From an uncultured Pelagibacteraceae bacterium (lineage in GTDB: Bacteria > Pseudomonadota > Alphaproteobacteria > Pelagibacterales > Pelagibacteraceae): DNA of 64,000 bases. Numbering within the stretch: the stretch's first letter is position 1; each line of letters begins with the position of its first letter. The translations under genes were made by a program, and so were the position numbers. The notes under the pieces were generated by a model, which worked only from the letters and a program-made list of their open reading frames with translations, had not been told where the DNA came from and did no database searches. The stretch is from positions 30,487 through 94,486 of the forward strand of contig CACJTS010000004.1 of assembly GCA_902596355.1 (NCBI GenBank), written 5' to 3'. Shown here piece by piece: positions 1-10,698 of the stretch.

Positions 1-1266
1 ATTGCAAGTAGCTTAAGTCTTTGGCTTAAAGAAGAAGGTCTTAGTAGATCAACAATTGGATGGGCAGGTTTAATTTTTGGAGTATACGCTTTCAATTATT
101 TGTGGGCTCCCATTATAGATAGAATTCAAATTCCAATACTAACAAAAAAATTAGGTCATAGAAGAGGATGGATAGTTTTGATGCAATTAATTATTTTGTT
201 AAGTCTTGTTGTTTGGAGTGTGATTAATCCAACTGAAAATTTGGCTTTATTAATTACTGTAGGTTTAATTATTGCTATCGCGTCAGCAACCCAAGATATA
301 ACTGTGGATGCATTAAGAATTGAGCAGATAAATGAAAATGAAGGAAAATCAATGGCTGCAGGCGCAGCCATGGCTGTTGTTGGTTGGTGGACAGGTTATA
401 AATTAGGTGGAGTTGTTGCTTTATTTACGGCAGAATTTTTTGAAAACGTAGGGGTAGCTGACTACTGGCAAGCAACTTTTTTAATTTTAGGTATTTTAAT
501 AATTTTAATGAATATTGGATTAATGTTTGTTCATGAACCTTTACAGACAAGCAGACAAGCAAAACAGAGAGAAACAGACAAATTAATTGAGGGAAAACTT
601 GGATCTAGCAATATTATTACAAACTTTATAGCTTATATTACAGGAACTATAGGCGGACCTATTATTAGTTTTTTTAGAAAAAATGGTTTTGCCATTGCAG
701 CTGGAATTTTAGGATTTGTTTTCTTGTTTAAGATAGGTGAGGCATTTATGGGAAGAATGTCTATTGTTTTTTATAAAGAAATTGGTTTCTCCAAAGGTCA
801 AATTGCAATTTATTCAAAAGGTCTTGGCTGGATAACAACAGTTGTATTTACTTTGTTGGGTGGAGTAATGGCCATGAGAGCTGGAACAATTAAAACTATG
901 TTCTTTGCTGGTGGGTTAATGGCCATAACCAATCTTTTATTTGCAGTTTTAGCATGGACTGGAAAATCAGAAATTTTATTTGCAATTGCGGTTATAGCTG
1001 ATGATATCACAGCAGCTTTTGCAACTGTAGCATTTGTTGCATTTATATCATTACTAGTTGATAGAACTTATACAGCCACACAATATGCATTGCTTGCTTC
1101 AATTGGTACTGCTGGTCGTACTACTTTAGCTTCATCCTCAGGAGCTCTAGTTGACTGGTTAAACGGAGATTGGGGAACATTTTTTGTTTTAACGACTATA
1201 ATGGTGATACCATCATTAATTTGTTTGTGGTTAATTAAAAACAAAATTAAAATTGGTGCAAAATAA
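1..1266 (+). CDS. AmpG-like MFS permease (5' partial)
   Basis: The reading frame is open from the first base of the window, so the true start lies upstream; 421 residues are visible. It is a polytopic inner-membrane protein with about 11 hydrophobic segments and an early loop carrying GWAGLIFGVYAFNYLWAPIID, typical of the AmpG branch of the major facilitator superfamily. AmpG imports GlcNAc-anhydroMurNAc-peptides released from the wall. The stop overlaps the start of a downstream NlpC/P60 peptidase, which supports a role in murein recycling. The exact substrate is inferred; related MFS proteins carry other solutes. Confidence 0.8.
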   Translation: MASSLSLWLKEEGLSRSTIGWAGLIFGVYAFNYLWAPIIDRIQIPILTKKLGHRRGWIVLMQLIILLSLVVWSVINPTENLALLITVGLIIAIASATQDITVDALRIEQINENEGKSMAAGAAMAVVGWWTGYKLGGVVALFTAEFFENVGVADYWQATFLILGILIILMNIGLMFVHEPLQTSRQAKQRETDKLIEGKLGSSNIITNFIAYITGTIGGPIISFFRKNGFAIAAGILGFVFLFKIGEAFMGRMSIVFYKEIGFSKGQIAIYSKGLGWITTVVFTLLGGVMAMRAGTIKTMFFAGGLMAITNLLFAVLAWTGKSEILFAIAVIADDITAAFATVAFVAFISLLVDRTYTATQYALLASIGTAGRTTLASSSGALVDWLNGDWGTFFVLTTIMVIPSLICLWLIKNKIKIGAK

Positions 1267-2002
1267 TTTTTATTTCATAGGTAATTTTTCGAATATTTAC
1301 AAAAATCCTTCGAAAAGATCTGAGGTAATTTCACAAATTATATATGGCGAAAAATTCAAAATATTAGCAAAAAATAAAAATTGGATAAAAATTAAAACTT
1401 TATTTGATAATTATAAAGGTTTTATAAAAAATTCAAAATATATAGAAAAATTTAGCCCCACTTATAAAGTCAGTTCACTAAAAGCAAAAATTTATAAAAA
1501 ACCTGGAATTGAAACTAGCAGTTGGCTTCCACTTGCATCCAAATTATCTATATTTGAACAAAATAAGAATTACGTAAAAATTGAAAAAAATAAATGGATT
1601 AAAAAAGCAGATATTAAAAAAATAAACCATAAAGAAAATAATTTTACAAAAATATTTAAAAAATTTCTCGATGTAAAATATGTTTGGGGCGGAAAAACAT
1701 TTAAAGGTATTGATTGTTCAGCTTTATTGCAAATATTTTATTGTTATAATAATTTGTTTTATCCAAGAGATACAAAAGATCAGATTAAATATACAAAAGA
1801 GAATTTAAAAAAAAAACTATTTAAAAAAGGAGATATTATTTTTTGGAAAGGTCATGTTGCTATGTGTTTAAATTCTAAACAACTAATTCATGCTTATGGT
1901 CCAGAAAGAAAAGTAATTATTATGCCAATTATAGAAACTATTAATAGAATTGAAAAAACTGCCAAGCTAAAGGTAAAAAAAGTATCTAGAATAAAATATT
2001 AA
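1253..2002 (+). CDS. SH3b-NlpC/P60 family peptidase
   Basis: A cysteine peptidase expected to cut gamma-D-Glu to diamino acid bonds in murein peptides. Residues 1-120 form one or two bacterial SH3-like segments; the NlpC/P60 domain follows with Cys155 (in IDCSALL), His201 (in GHVAM) and His213 (in LIHAYG) as the expected catalytic set. No signal peptide or membrane segment is visible, so it probably acts in the cytoplasm on recycled peptides, as YkfC-type enzymes do. The frame begins TTG (1253) or GTG (1256), inside the end of the AmpG-like gene; no Shine-Dalgarno is seen and the start is uncertain. Its stop overlaps tyrA tail to tail. Confidence 0.82.
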   Translation: MVQNNFYFIGNFSNIYKNPSKRSEVISQIIYGEKFKILAKNKNWIKIKTLFDNYKGFIKNSKYIEKFSPTYKVSSLKAKIYKKPGIETSSWLPLASKLSIFEQNKNYVKIEKNKWIKKADIKKINHKENNFTKIFKKFLDVKYVWGGKTFKGIDCSALLQIFYCYNNLFYPRDTKDQIKYTKENLKKKLFKKGDIIFWKGHVAMCLNSKQLIHAYGPERKVIIMPIIETINRIEKTAKLKVKKVSRIKY

Positions 2003-2895
2003 TTTCTTCCAAAGTCAGGCTTGTCTATATCTTGTTTTAATTTGATGATTTTAGACCTTACCTTTTTAGTCTGAATAAGTTTCTTTACTATAGACTTATT
2101 ATTTTTTGAATTAATATCTTTTTTAAATTGATTTAAATTTTTAATAAATAAATCAATCGCTTTTGAAATATTATTTTTATTGTTAAAAAAAATATCTCTC
2201 CACATGATTTCATTTGATGCAGCAATCCTAGAAAAATCTCGTAATCCACCAGCGCTATATTTGATTAGCTCATAATTTTGTTTTTTCTCAAAATCTTGTG
2301 CAGATTTTACCAAATTATATGCAATTAAGTGTGGTAAATGACTAGTAATAGAAAAAATTTTATCATGTTTTTCAGCGCTCATAACAACTACTTTTGCTCC
2401 AATTTTTTTCCAAAACTTAGTTAGAATATTTATATTATTTTTTTTAATATTTTTTTCTTTAATTATTATGCACCATCTATCAGTAAACATATTTTCTTTA
2501 CCATGCTCTGGTCCACTGACCTCTGATCCAGCTATCGGGTGACTTTGAATCCAATGAATACCTTTCTTTAAAAATTTATTTATAATTTTAGAAGTTTCAA
2601 TTTTTGAAGAACCAATATCTGTAATCAATGTTTTCGATGGTATAAATTTATTAATTTTTAAAATAATATTTTTGTATTCACTCATTGGTGTACAAAAGAT
2701 GATTAAATCAGAATTACTTGTACCTTCTTTTAATGATTTAACAATTGTTCCAGGTAATTTTAATCTTTTTATCTTAGCAATATTTGATTTTGATTTTTCA
2801 TAAATAAATATTTTCTTTGCTATTTTTTTTTTGCTAATACGCCTTAATAAAGATGAACCTAATAATCCACAGCCAATAATTAAAATATTTTTCAT
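1999..2895 (-). CDS. tyrA: Prephenate/arogenate dehydrogenase
   Basis: Catalyses the NAD(P)-dependent oxidative decarboxylation of prephenate or arogenate in tyrosine synthesis, in the cytoplasm. The 298-residue protein opens with a Rossmann motif GCGLLGSS (residues 8-15) and contains the family segment HPIAGSEVSGPEHG near residue 120 and a helical C-terminal part with SAGGLRDFSRIAAS. The length is usual for the single-domain enzyme; there is no fused chorismate mutase. The start ATG overlaps the hisC stop by 4 bases, so translation is probably coupled. The preference for prephenate or arogenate, and for NAD or NADP, cannot be read from the sequence. Confidence 0.9.
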   Translation of the reverse strand: MKNILIIGCGLLGSSLLRRISKKKIAKKIFIYEKSKSNIAKIKRLKLPGTIVKSLKEGTSNSDLIIFCTPMSEYKNIILKINKFIPSKTLITDIGSSKIETSKIINKFLKKGIHWIQSHPIAGSEVSGPEHGKENMFTDRWCIIIKEKNIKKNNINILTKFWKKIGAKVVVMSAEKHDKIFSITSHLPHLIAYNLVKSAQDFEKKQNYELIKYSAGGLRDFSRIAASNEIMWRDIFFNNKNNISKAIDLFIKNLNQFKKDINSKNNKSIVKKLIQTKKVRSKIIKLKQDIDKPDFGRN

Positions 2896-3977
2896 TTTTT
2901 CAATACTTGCTTAATAACACTCATAAATTTTAAGTTTTCTTTTTTAGATCCAATAGTTAACCTTAATTTATTCTTTATATGATAACCATCTTCTGTTGAT
3001 CTTAAAATAATTCCCTTATTTTTAAGTTTTTCATACAGAAATTTTGCTGAGTATCTGCATTTTTCAAAATTAAGTAACAAAAAATTTGCTGAAACTGAAT
3101 TTGAAAAAATATTATATGTCTCAAGAAATTTCTTAATTTTTTCAGAATATAATAAATTATGTCTAATCGATTTATTTATGAAAGCTTTATCCTTCAGTGA
3201 CACGGTGGCAGCTAATTGAGCAATACCATTTACATTAAATGGTGGTTTTATAACGTGTAACGCATCAACTATTTTTTTTGATCCATATCCCCAACCTACT
3301 CTCAGAGAAGCCAATCCAAACATTTTAGAAAAAGTTCTAAGGATGAAAACATTGTCTTTATTTTTAAACAAATCTAACCCAGATGAATAATCTTTGTTTT
3401 TCATATATTCTGCATAGGCATCATCTATAACTAGTAAAATTTTTTTATTTAATTTTTTTCTTAATTCTAAAACTTCTTTTTTCGTTAAATAAGTTCCTGT
3501 AGGATTGTTTGGGTTAGCTATAAACACAATTTTAGTTTTTTTTGTTATTCTTTTTAAAATTTCATTTACTGAAACTTTAAAATTAATTTCTTTTGCAAAT
3601 ACAACTTTTGCACCTACAATTCTTGAGTAAATTCTGTACATTAAAAAACTATACTCTGGTACCACAACCTCATCTTTTGGGTTTAAAAACAACTGACAGA
3701 GCATTTGAATAACTTCATCTGAACCAGCTCCACAAATAATTTTCTCAGAATTACATTTATAAGCTTTAGATATTGCTTTTCTTAAATTTTGAGATTTTCC
3801 ATCTGGATATTTATCTAAATTCAGATTTTTATTTGATATTATTTTCTTTGCTTTAGGGCTCATACCTAAAGCAGACTCATTTGCAGAAAGCTTAATTACG
3901 TTCTTAAGTTTCTTAACTTTTGATTTACCAGGCTTATAAGCCTCAATTTTAAATTTTTTGAAATTTGGAGTTATCAT
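2892..3977 (-). CDS. hisC: Histidinol-phosphate/aromatic aminotransferase
   Basis: A PLP-dependent fold-type I aminotransferase of 361 residues. Visible motifs are NPNNPTG (155-161), DDAYAEY (185-191) and the PLP lysine Lys218 in TFSKMFGLASLR. HisC enzymes convert imidazole-acetol phosphate and glutamate to histidinol phosphate; many alphaproteobacterial copies also transaminate aromatic oxo acids. Coupling to tyrA by a 4-base overlap suggests the aromatic role here, or a dual role. The ATG at 3977 lies in a T-rich stretch without a clear ribosome binding site. It is divergent from metX across a 190-base regulatory gap. Confidence 0.9.
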   Translation of the reverse strand: MITPNFKKFKIEAYKPGKSKVKKLKNVIKLSANESALGMSPKAKKIISNKNLNLDKYPDGKSQNLRKAISKAYKCNSEKIICGAGSDEVIQMLCQLFLNPKDEVVVPEYSFLMYRIYSRIVGAKVVFAKEINFKVSVNEILKRITKKTKIVFIANPNNPTGTYLTKKEVLELRKKLNKKILLVIDDAYAEYMKNKDYSSGLDLFKNKDNVFILRTFSKMFGLASLRVGWGYGSKKIVDALHVIKPPFNVNGIAQLAATVSLKDKAFINKSIRHNLLYSEKIKKFLETYNIFSNSVSANFLLLNFEKCRYSAKFLYEKLKNKGIILRSTEDGYHIKNKLRLTIGSKKENLKFMSVIKQVLKK

Positions 3978-4049
3978 TTTTTTTTTTTATGTGCTCTTTA
4001 TAGATAAAATTACAAAATTTTATAGAGAATAAGAGGATTTTTTAAAAAA

Positions 4050-4078
4050 TTGACATAATAAATAAGTTCTAGTAAAAA
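4050..4078 (+). promoter_or_regulatory. Sigma-70-type promoter for metX
   Basis: A perfect -35 hexamer TTGACA (4050-4055) is followed after 17 bases by TAAAAA (4073-4078) as a weak -10. The predicted transcription start falls at about 4083-4086, exactly where the SAM-II aptamer begins, which supports the assignment. The -10 match alone would not convince. Confidence 0.55.
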
Positions 4079-4082
4079 AATT

Positions 4083-4135
4083 ATGCGCTGATTTAACTGA
4101 ATTGCGAGCGCTTAAAAAAAACCGCTAAAATAGTT
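4083..4135 (+). promoter_or_regulatory. SAM-II riboswitch upstream of metX
   Basis: An S-adenosylmethionine-binding H-type pseudoknot. The P1 stem is GCGCT (4085-4089) pairing with AGCGC (4107-4111). The loop carries the conserved run GATTTAAC (4090-4097) and ATTGC (4101-4105), and the 3' pseudoknot strand contains GCTAAAA (4124-4130). The core matches, from memory, the Sargasso Sea metX aptamer used for the SAM-II crystal structure, differing only in a few loop positions. SAM-II RNAs occur in front of metA/metX in alphaproteobacteria and switch expression off when SAM is abundant. An A8 tract (4114-4121) and a T8 tract (4134-4141) flank the 3' strand and could form a competing hairpin. Confidence 0.93.
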
Positions 4136-4167
4136 TTTTTTCTCACAATTCAAAACAGTCAAAAACT

Positions 4168-5283
4168 ATGAATACTGAGAAAAACATAAAAACTTTAATT
4201 GTAAAGAAACCACTAAAATTGGACTGTGGAAAGACCATAAAAGATTTTCCTATAGCCTATGAAACTTACGGTTCACTTAATTCAAAAAAAGATAATGCAA
4301 TATTAGTTTTTCATGCTCTAACAGGAGATCAATTTGTAACTGGAATAAACCCTGTAACTAACAAAGAGGGTTGGTGGAGTTATGCAGTAGGTCCTGATAA
4401 GGCTATCGATACGAATAAATATTTTGTTATTTGCTCTAACGTAATTGGTGGATGTATGGGATCATACGGACCAAGTCATAAAGATCCTGATCAAAAAATT
4501 TTTGGAACAAATTTTCCCGTTATTACAATTAATGATATGGTGAATGCTCAATATAATTTACTTGATCATTTTGGTATTGATAAACTGTTTTCTATAACTG
4601 GTGGTTCAATGGGCGGTATGCAAGTCCTTCAGTTTATTAGTAACTTTCCTGATAAATCCAAAACAGTAATACCGATAGCAACTACATCTAGTCATTCAGC
4701 TCAAAATATTGCTTTTAACGAACTAGGTAGACAAGCTATTACAGCTGATAGTAACTGGAAAGATGGGAATTATACATCAAACGATACTAATCCTGGAAAA
4801 GGATTGGCAGTAGCTAGAATGGCAGCTCATATAACTTATTTATCTAAAAAAGGTTTGCAGGAAAAATTTGGAAGAAAGTTACAAGAAAGAGAAGATCTTA
4901 AATTTGGATTTGACGCTGATTTTCAAATAGAAAGTTATTTAAGATATCAGGGCTCAGTTTTCGTAGATAGATTTGATGCAAATAGTTATCTTTATATTAC
5001 TAGAGCTATGGATTATTTTGATTTAGCTAAGCAATTCAATGGTAATCTTTCAGAAGCATTTATAAATACAAACGCAAAATTTTTTATAATTTCTTTTACT
5101 TCAGATTGGCTTTATCCAACCCAAGAAAACAAAGATATTGTGATTGCTTTAAACTCAATAGGAGCTGATGTTGGATTTGTAGAAATTGAGTCAGATAAAG
5201 GTCACGACTCCTTTTTACTAGACGTTCCTAATTTCTTGAGTGCACTTAAAAACTTTTTAGATAAATCTTACGAAGAAAATTAA
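4168..5283 (+). CDS. metX: Homoserine O-acetyltransferase
   Basis: Transfers the acetyl group of acetyl-CoA to homoserine, the first committed step of methionine synthesis by sulfhydrylation. It is an alpha/beta hydrolase of 371 residues: the oxyanion region is FHALTGD (48-54), the nucleophile is Ser147 in GGSMGG, and the triad is completed by the Asp in TSDWLYP and the His in KGHDSF near the C terminus. The length fits MetX. The ATG lies about 33 bases after the SAM-II aptamer. metW begins 2 bases after the stop, the classic metXW pair. Some MetX homologues use succinyl-CoA or act on serine, so acyl donor and acceptor are inferred. Confidence 0.94.
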   Translation: MNTEKNIKTLIVKKPLKLDCGKTIKDFPIAYETYGSLNSKKDNAILVFHALTGDQFVTGINPVTNKEGWWSYAVGPDKAIDTNKYFVICSNVIGGCMGSYGPSHKDPDQKIFGTNFPVITINDMVNAQYNLLDHFGIDKLFSITGGSMGGMQVLQFISNFPDKSKTVIPIATTSSHSAQNIAFNELGRQAITADSNWKDGNYTSNDTNPGKGLAVARMAAHITYLSKKGLQEKFGRKLQEREDLKFGFDADFQIESYLRYQGSVFVDRFDANSYLYITRAMDYFDLAKQFNGNLSEAFINTNAKFFIISFTSDWLYPTQENKDIVIALNSIGADVGFVEIESDKGHDSFLLDVPNFLSALKNFLDKSYEEN

Positions 5284-5285
5284 TT

Positions 5286-5882
5286 ATGAAAAATGAATTT
5301 CAGGTAATAGCAGATTTAATTGAAAAAGATAAGAAAGTCTTAGATGTAGGTTGTGCTGATGGAACTTTGATGAAATTTTTAAAGGATAATAAAAACATAA
5401 ATATAAGAGGATTGGAGATTTCAAAAGAAAAAGTGCAAGAATGTATTGCTAAAGGTTTAACTGTAATTGAAGGAAATGCTGAAAAAGATTTAAAGCAATT
5501 TCCAGACAAATCATTTGATTATGTTGTTTTAAGTCAAACCCTTCAAGCTTTTCTTAATCCTGAATTAGTTTTAGATGAACTTTTAAGAGTTGGAAAAAAG
5601 GCAATAGTTACGATTCCTAATTTTGGATACTGGAAAGTAAGATTTCATTTGTTATTTAAAGGTACAATGCCAATTACAAAAACATTACCAGATGAATGGT
5701 ATAACACTCAAAATTTACACATGTGCACAATCAAAGATTTTTTTCATTTTATAAAATCAAAAGATATAAAGATTTTTAAATCACTGGCTTTAAACAATCT
5801 TAATAAATCAACAATAAATCAGAGTAATTTAGGCGTTAAAAATTTGTTTGCAGATCTTGGTATATTTTTGATAGAAAAATAA
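5286..5882 (+). CDS. metW: Methionine biosynthesis protein MetW
   Basis: A 198-residue protein with the MetW signature: a class I methyltransferase-like fold with VLDVGCADGTL (SAM-binding motif I, about residues 18-28), EISKEKV (motif II) and a later NFGYWKVRFHLLFKGTMP segment. MetW is always next to metX in alpha- and betaproteobacteria and is needed for MetX activity; structural work on homologues shows a MetX-MetW complex. It is placed 2 bases after metX and 1 base before gloB, so it shares the riboswitch-controlled transcript. Confidence 0.92.
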   Translation: MKNEFQVIADLIEKDKKVLDVGCADGTLMKFLKDNKNINIRGLEISKEKVQECIAKGLTVIEGNAEKDLKQFPDKSFDYVVLSQTLQAFLNPELVLDELLRVGKKAIVTIPNFGYWKVRFHLLFKGTMPITKTLPDEWYNTQNLHMCTIKDFFHFIKSKDIKIFKSLALNNLNKSTINQSNLGVKNLFADLGIFLIEK

Positions 5883-5883
5883 A

Positions 5884-6603
5884 ATGCGTATTGAAATTAT
5901 ACCTTGTCTTCAAGACAACTATAGCTATTTAATAATAGACGAAAGTAACAATTCTGCGTGTATTGTAGATCCCAGTGAGGCTGAGCCAATAATAAATTTC
6001 TTAAAGAATAAAAATATAAAATTAAAATACATTCTTAATACTCATCATCACTATGATCATATTGGAGGAAATCAAGAATTAAAAAAAAAATATGGATCAG
6101 TTGTTGTAGGTTTTAAAGGAGACTCGAAAAGAATACCAGAGATAGACATATTGTTAGAAGATAATCAAATATGGAAAGCCGAAAACTTTGAAGCTAAAAT
6201 TATGCATATACCTGGACATACTTCAGGCCATATTTGTTTTAATTTTTTTAAAGAAAAAATCGTTTTTACCGGAGATACACTTTTCTCACTTGGTTGTGGA
6301 AGAATATTCGAAGGTTCTTATGAGGAAATGTTTGAATCTTTAAACAAAATTAAATTATTACCAGAAGACACGAAAATTTATTGTGGTCATGAATATACTG
6401 TTAACAATGCAAAATTTTGCAAAAAATATGATTCCGAAAACAAAGATTTACAAAAAAAAATAGAAAAAATAGAAAAATTAAGAGAAAATGGAATTCCTAC
6501 GATACCCTCAACTTTAAAAGAGGAATTAGAGTGTAATATATTTTTAAGAGCAAAAGATGTTAAAACCTTTTCAAAATTAAGAGATTTTAAGGATAATTTC
6601 TAA
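5884..6603 (+). CDS. gloB: Hydroxyacylglutathione hydrolase (glyoxalase II)
   Basis: A 239-residue metallo-beta-lactamase-fold thiolesterase that hydrolyses S-lactoylglutathione in methylglyoxal detoxification. The metal motif THHHYDHIGG (residues 53-62) supplies His54, His56, Asp58 and His59; further ligands are His in IPGHTSGH, Asp in FTGDTLFSLGCGR and His in YCGHEYT. The C-terminal glutathione-binding helices are present and the length is usual for GloB. It begins 1 base after metW, so it probably rides on the metX transcript, although its function is not tied to methionine. Confidence 0.9.
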   Translation: MRIEIIPCLQDNYSYLIIDESNNSACIVDPSEAEPIINFLKNKNIKLKYILNTHHHYDHIGGNQELKKKYGSVVVGFKGDSKRIPEIDILLEDNQIWKAENFEAKIMHIPGHTSGHICFNFFKEKIVFTGDTLFSLGCGRIFEGSYEEMFESLNKIKLLPEDTKIYCGHEYTVNNAKFCKKYDSENKDLQKKIEKIEKLRENGIPTIPSTLKEELECNIFLRAKDVKTFSKLRDFKDNF

Positions 6604-6613
6604 TTAATTCGGC

Positions 6614-6641
6614 TTGACTAAAGGCTGGCTACAACTATATT
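6614..6641 (+). promoter_or_regulatory. Promoter of the rplU operon
   Basis: TTGACT (6614-6619), a 16-base spacer and TATATT (6636-6641) form a good sigma-70-type promoter in the 64-base gap between gloB and rplU. The predicted start near 6648 leaves a short leader of about 20 bases, too short for a ribosomal-protein autoregulatory structure. Confidence 0.55.
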
Positions 6642-6667
6642 GCGGTAACTTTAAATTAAATCATACT

Positions 6668-7066
6668 ATGTCATTCGCAGTAATAAAAACAGGTGGAAAA
6701 CAGTATAAAGTAAAATCTGGAGAAATTCTAAAGATTGAAAAACTACCAGACTCTAAACCTGAGACTAAAATAGAATTTAATGAAATCTTGGCATATGGTG
6801 ATGATAAATCAATTGAAATTGGAACTCCAAATGTTGAAGGCGCAAAAGTAGAGGCTGATTTAATTAAAAATAGCAAAAATAGAACTATTTTAATTTTCAA
6901 AAAAAGAAGAAGACAAAATTCAAGAAGAAAAAATGGGCATAGACAACAATATTCTATGATAAGAATTAACAAAATTTTTTCAAAAGATGGTAAAGTGTTA
7001 TCAGAAGCTGAAAAAATTTCTAAAACTTCAAAAAAAGAAGAAGTTAAGGAAGCAGTAAGCAAATAG
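6668..7066 (+). CDS. rplU: 50S ribosomal protein L21
   Basis: A 23S rRNA-binding ribosomal protein. I place the start at ATG 6668 because MSFAVIKTGGKQYKV is the conserved L21 N terminus and the upstream in-frame extension overlaps the predicted promoter. Residues 1-103 make the L21 domain, including FKKRRRQNSRRKNGHRQQY, the basic rRNA-binding segment; about 30 further residues form a Lys/Glu-rich tail that most L21 proteins lack. It heads the rplU-rpmA-obgE set that is conserved across bacteria. Confidence 0.95.
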   Translation: MSFAVIKTGGKQYKVKSGEILKIEKLPDSKPETKIEFNEILAYGDDKSIEIGTPNVEGAKVEADLIKNSKNRTILIFKKRRRQNSRRKNGHRQQYSMIRINKIFSKDGKVLSEAEKISKTSKKEEVKEAVSK

Positions 7067-7080
7067 TTATTAGGTAAATT

Positions 7081-7335
7081 ATGGCAACAAAAAAAGCAGG
7101 TGGATCATCACGAAACGGACGAGATAGTGCCGGTAGAAGACTTGGTGTAAAAAAGTATGGTGGTGAAACAGTAATTCCTGGAAACATAATTGTTAGACAA
7201 AGAGGAACTAAGATTTTTCCAGGTGAAAATGTTGGTATGGGTAAAGATCATTCAATATTTTCAGTTGTTAAAGGGAAAGTTGTTTTCAAAAAATCTAAAT
7301 CAGATAGAACTTTCGTTTCTGTAAAGCCCAATTAA
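7081..7335 (+). CDS. rpmA: 50S ribosomal protein L27
   Basis: An 84-residue ribosomal protein whose N-terminal tail reaches the peptidyl-transferase centre. The sequence begins [20 protein letters not shown], the usual Gram-negative form without the cleaved N-terminal extension of Firmicutes. The remainder is the L27 beta-barrel with IIVRQRGTK and [13 protein letters not shown]. It follows rplU by 14 bases. Confidence 0.97.
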   Translation: MATKKAGGSSRNGRDSAGRRLGVKKYGGETVIPGNIIVRQRGTKIFPGENVGMGKDHSIFSVVKGKVVFKKSKSDRTFVSVKPN

Positions 7336-7351
7336 TAGTACAACCAATTAA

Positions 7352-9446
<2,095 letters not shown>

Positions 9447-10697
9447 ATGATTAAATATATGAATTTAATTGGAATAAAAGCTCGAAAAGCTAGTGAGTAT
9501 AAAGTTACAACTGAAGTAAAAAATAAAGTCTTAAATGATTACGCGAAATTAATTAAGAATGAAAAAAAATTTATTATTAATCAAAATTCAAAAGATATTA
9601 ATTACGCAAGAAAAAAAGGTTTAAAAGAAAACTTAATCAAAAGACTTCATTTAAATGAAAATAAATTAGATGGAATTATAAATTCTATTTTAAAAATAGC
9701 TAAATTAAGGGATCCTATAGATAGCACTTTAGAAAAATGGAAAAGACCGAATGGTTTGAATATTAAAAGAGTTTCAATACCAATTGGAGTTATTGGGGTT
9801 ATTTATGAAAGTAGACCAAATGTAACTTCAGATGTTGCTAGTCTTTGTTTTAAATCTGGAAATGTAGTGATTTTGAAAGGAGGCTCTGAGGCCATACATT
9901 CAAATAAAGCTTTAGCTAAGCTGTTTAGAAAAGCACTTAAAAAAAATAAAGTTAATGAAAACTTTATACAATTTATTGATTCAAAACAAAGGAGGCTTGT
10001 GGATATTATGCTTTCTAAGATGAAAAAATATATCGATGTCATCATACCTCGTGGTGGAAAAAATTTAGTTAAAAAAGTTTTAGAATTATCCAAAGTACCT
10101 ATAATTGGGCACTTAGAGGGGCTTTGTCATACTTATATAGATAAAGATGCAGAATTGAAAATGGCTAAAGAAATTGTCTATAACGCTAAATTAAGAAATA
10201 CAAGTATTTGTGGTGCGACTGAAACTATTCTTATTCATAAAAATATAGTCAAAAAATTTAGTAATCCTATTTTGCAGGAACTTGAAAATAGTGGTTGTAA
10301 AATAATTGGCGATAAAATTTTGAAAAGTTATTACAATGGTCAGGTATATCCTGCAAAAGAAAAAGATTGGTCAACTGAATATTTATCATCAATTGTATCT
10401 GTTAAAGTTGTTAAAAATTCTGAAGAGGCAATTAACCATATTAACAAATACGGAACTATGCACACTGACTCCATCATTACAAAAAATAAAAAGACAGCAA
10501 AATATTTCCTAAAAAATGTTAAAAGCTCAATTGCAATGCATAATACCTCAACTCAATTTGCTGATGGCGGTGAATTTGGATTTGGTGGAGAAGTTGGAAT
10601 TTCTACTAATAAACTGCCACCAAGAGGTCCTGTAGGTTTAAATCAATTGATTTCATATAAGTATGAAATCACTAGTAATGGTAAAATAAGAAATTAA
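9447..10697 (+). CDS. proA: Gamma-glutamyl phosphate reductase
   Basis: Reduces gamma-glutamyl phosphate to glutamate-5-semialdehyde with NADPH, the second step of proline synthesis. It is a 416-residue member of the aldehyde dehydrogenase superfamily: VIYESRPNVTSDVA is a ProA signature, the catalytic Cys255 sits in NTSICGATET, and GEFGFGGEVGISTNKL marks the C-terminal part. The ATG abuts the proB stop. An alternative ATG six codons in (9462) cannot be excluded. Confidence 0.95.
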   Translation: MIKYMNLIGIKARKASEYKVTTEVKNKVLNDYAKLIKNEKKFIINQNSKDINYARKKGLKENLIKRLHLNENKLDGIINSILKIAKLRDPIDSTLEKWKRPNGLNIKRVSIPIGVIGVIYESRPNVTSDVASLCFKSGNVVILKGGSEAIHSNKALAKLFRKALKKNKVNENFIQFIDSKQRRLVDIMLSKMKKYIDVIIPRGGKNLVKKVLELSKVPIIGHLEGLCHTYIDKDAELKMAKEIVYNAKLRNTSICGATETILIHKNIVKKFSNPILQELENSGCKIIGDKILKSYYNGQVYPAKEKDWSTEYLSSIVSVKVVKNSEEAINHINKYGTMHTDSIITKNKKTAKYFLKNVKSSIAMHNTSTQFADGGEFGFGGEVGISTNKLPPRGPVGLNQLISYKYEITSNGKIRN

Positions 10698-10698
10698 A

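Noticed and set aside
6614..6667. Longer L21 starting at TTG 6614
   Set aside because: L21 begins at MSFAVIKTGGKQY (6668); the upstream part coincides with a good -35/-10 pair.
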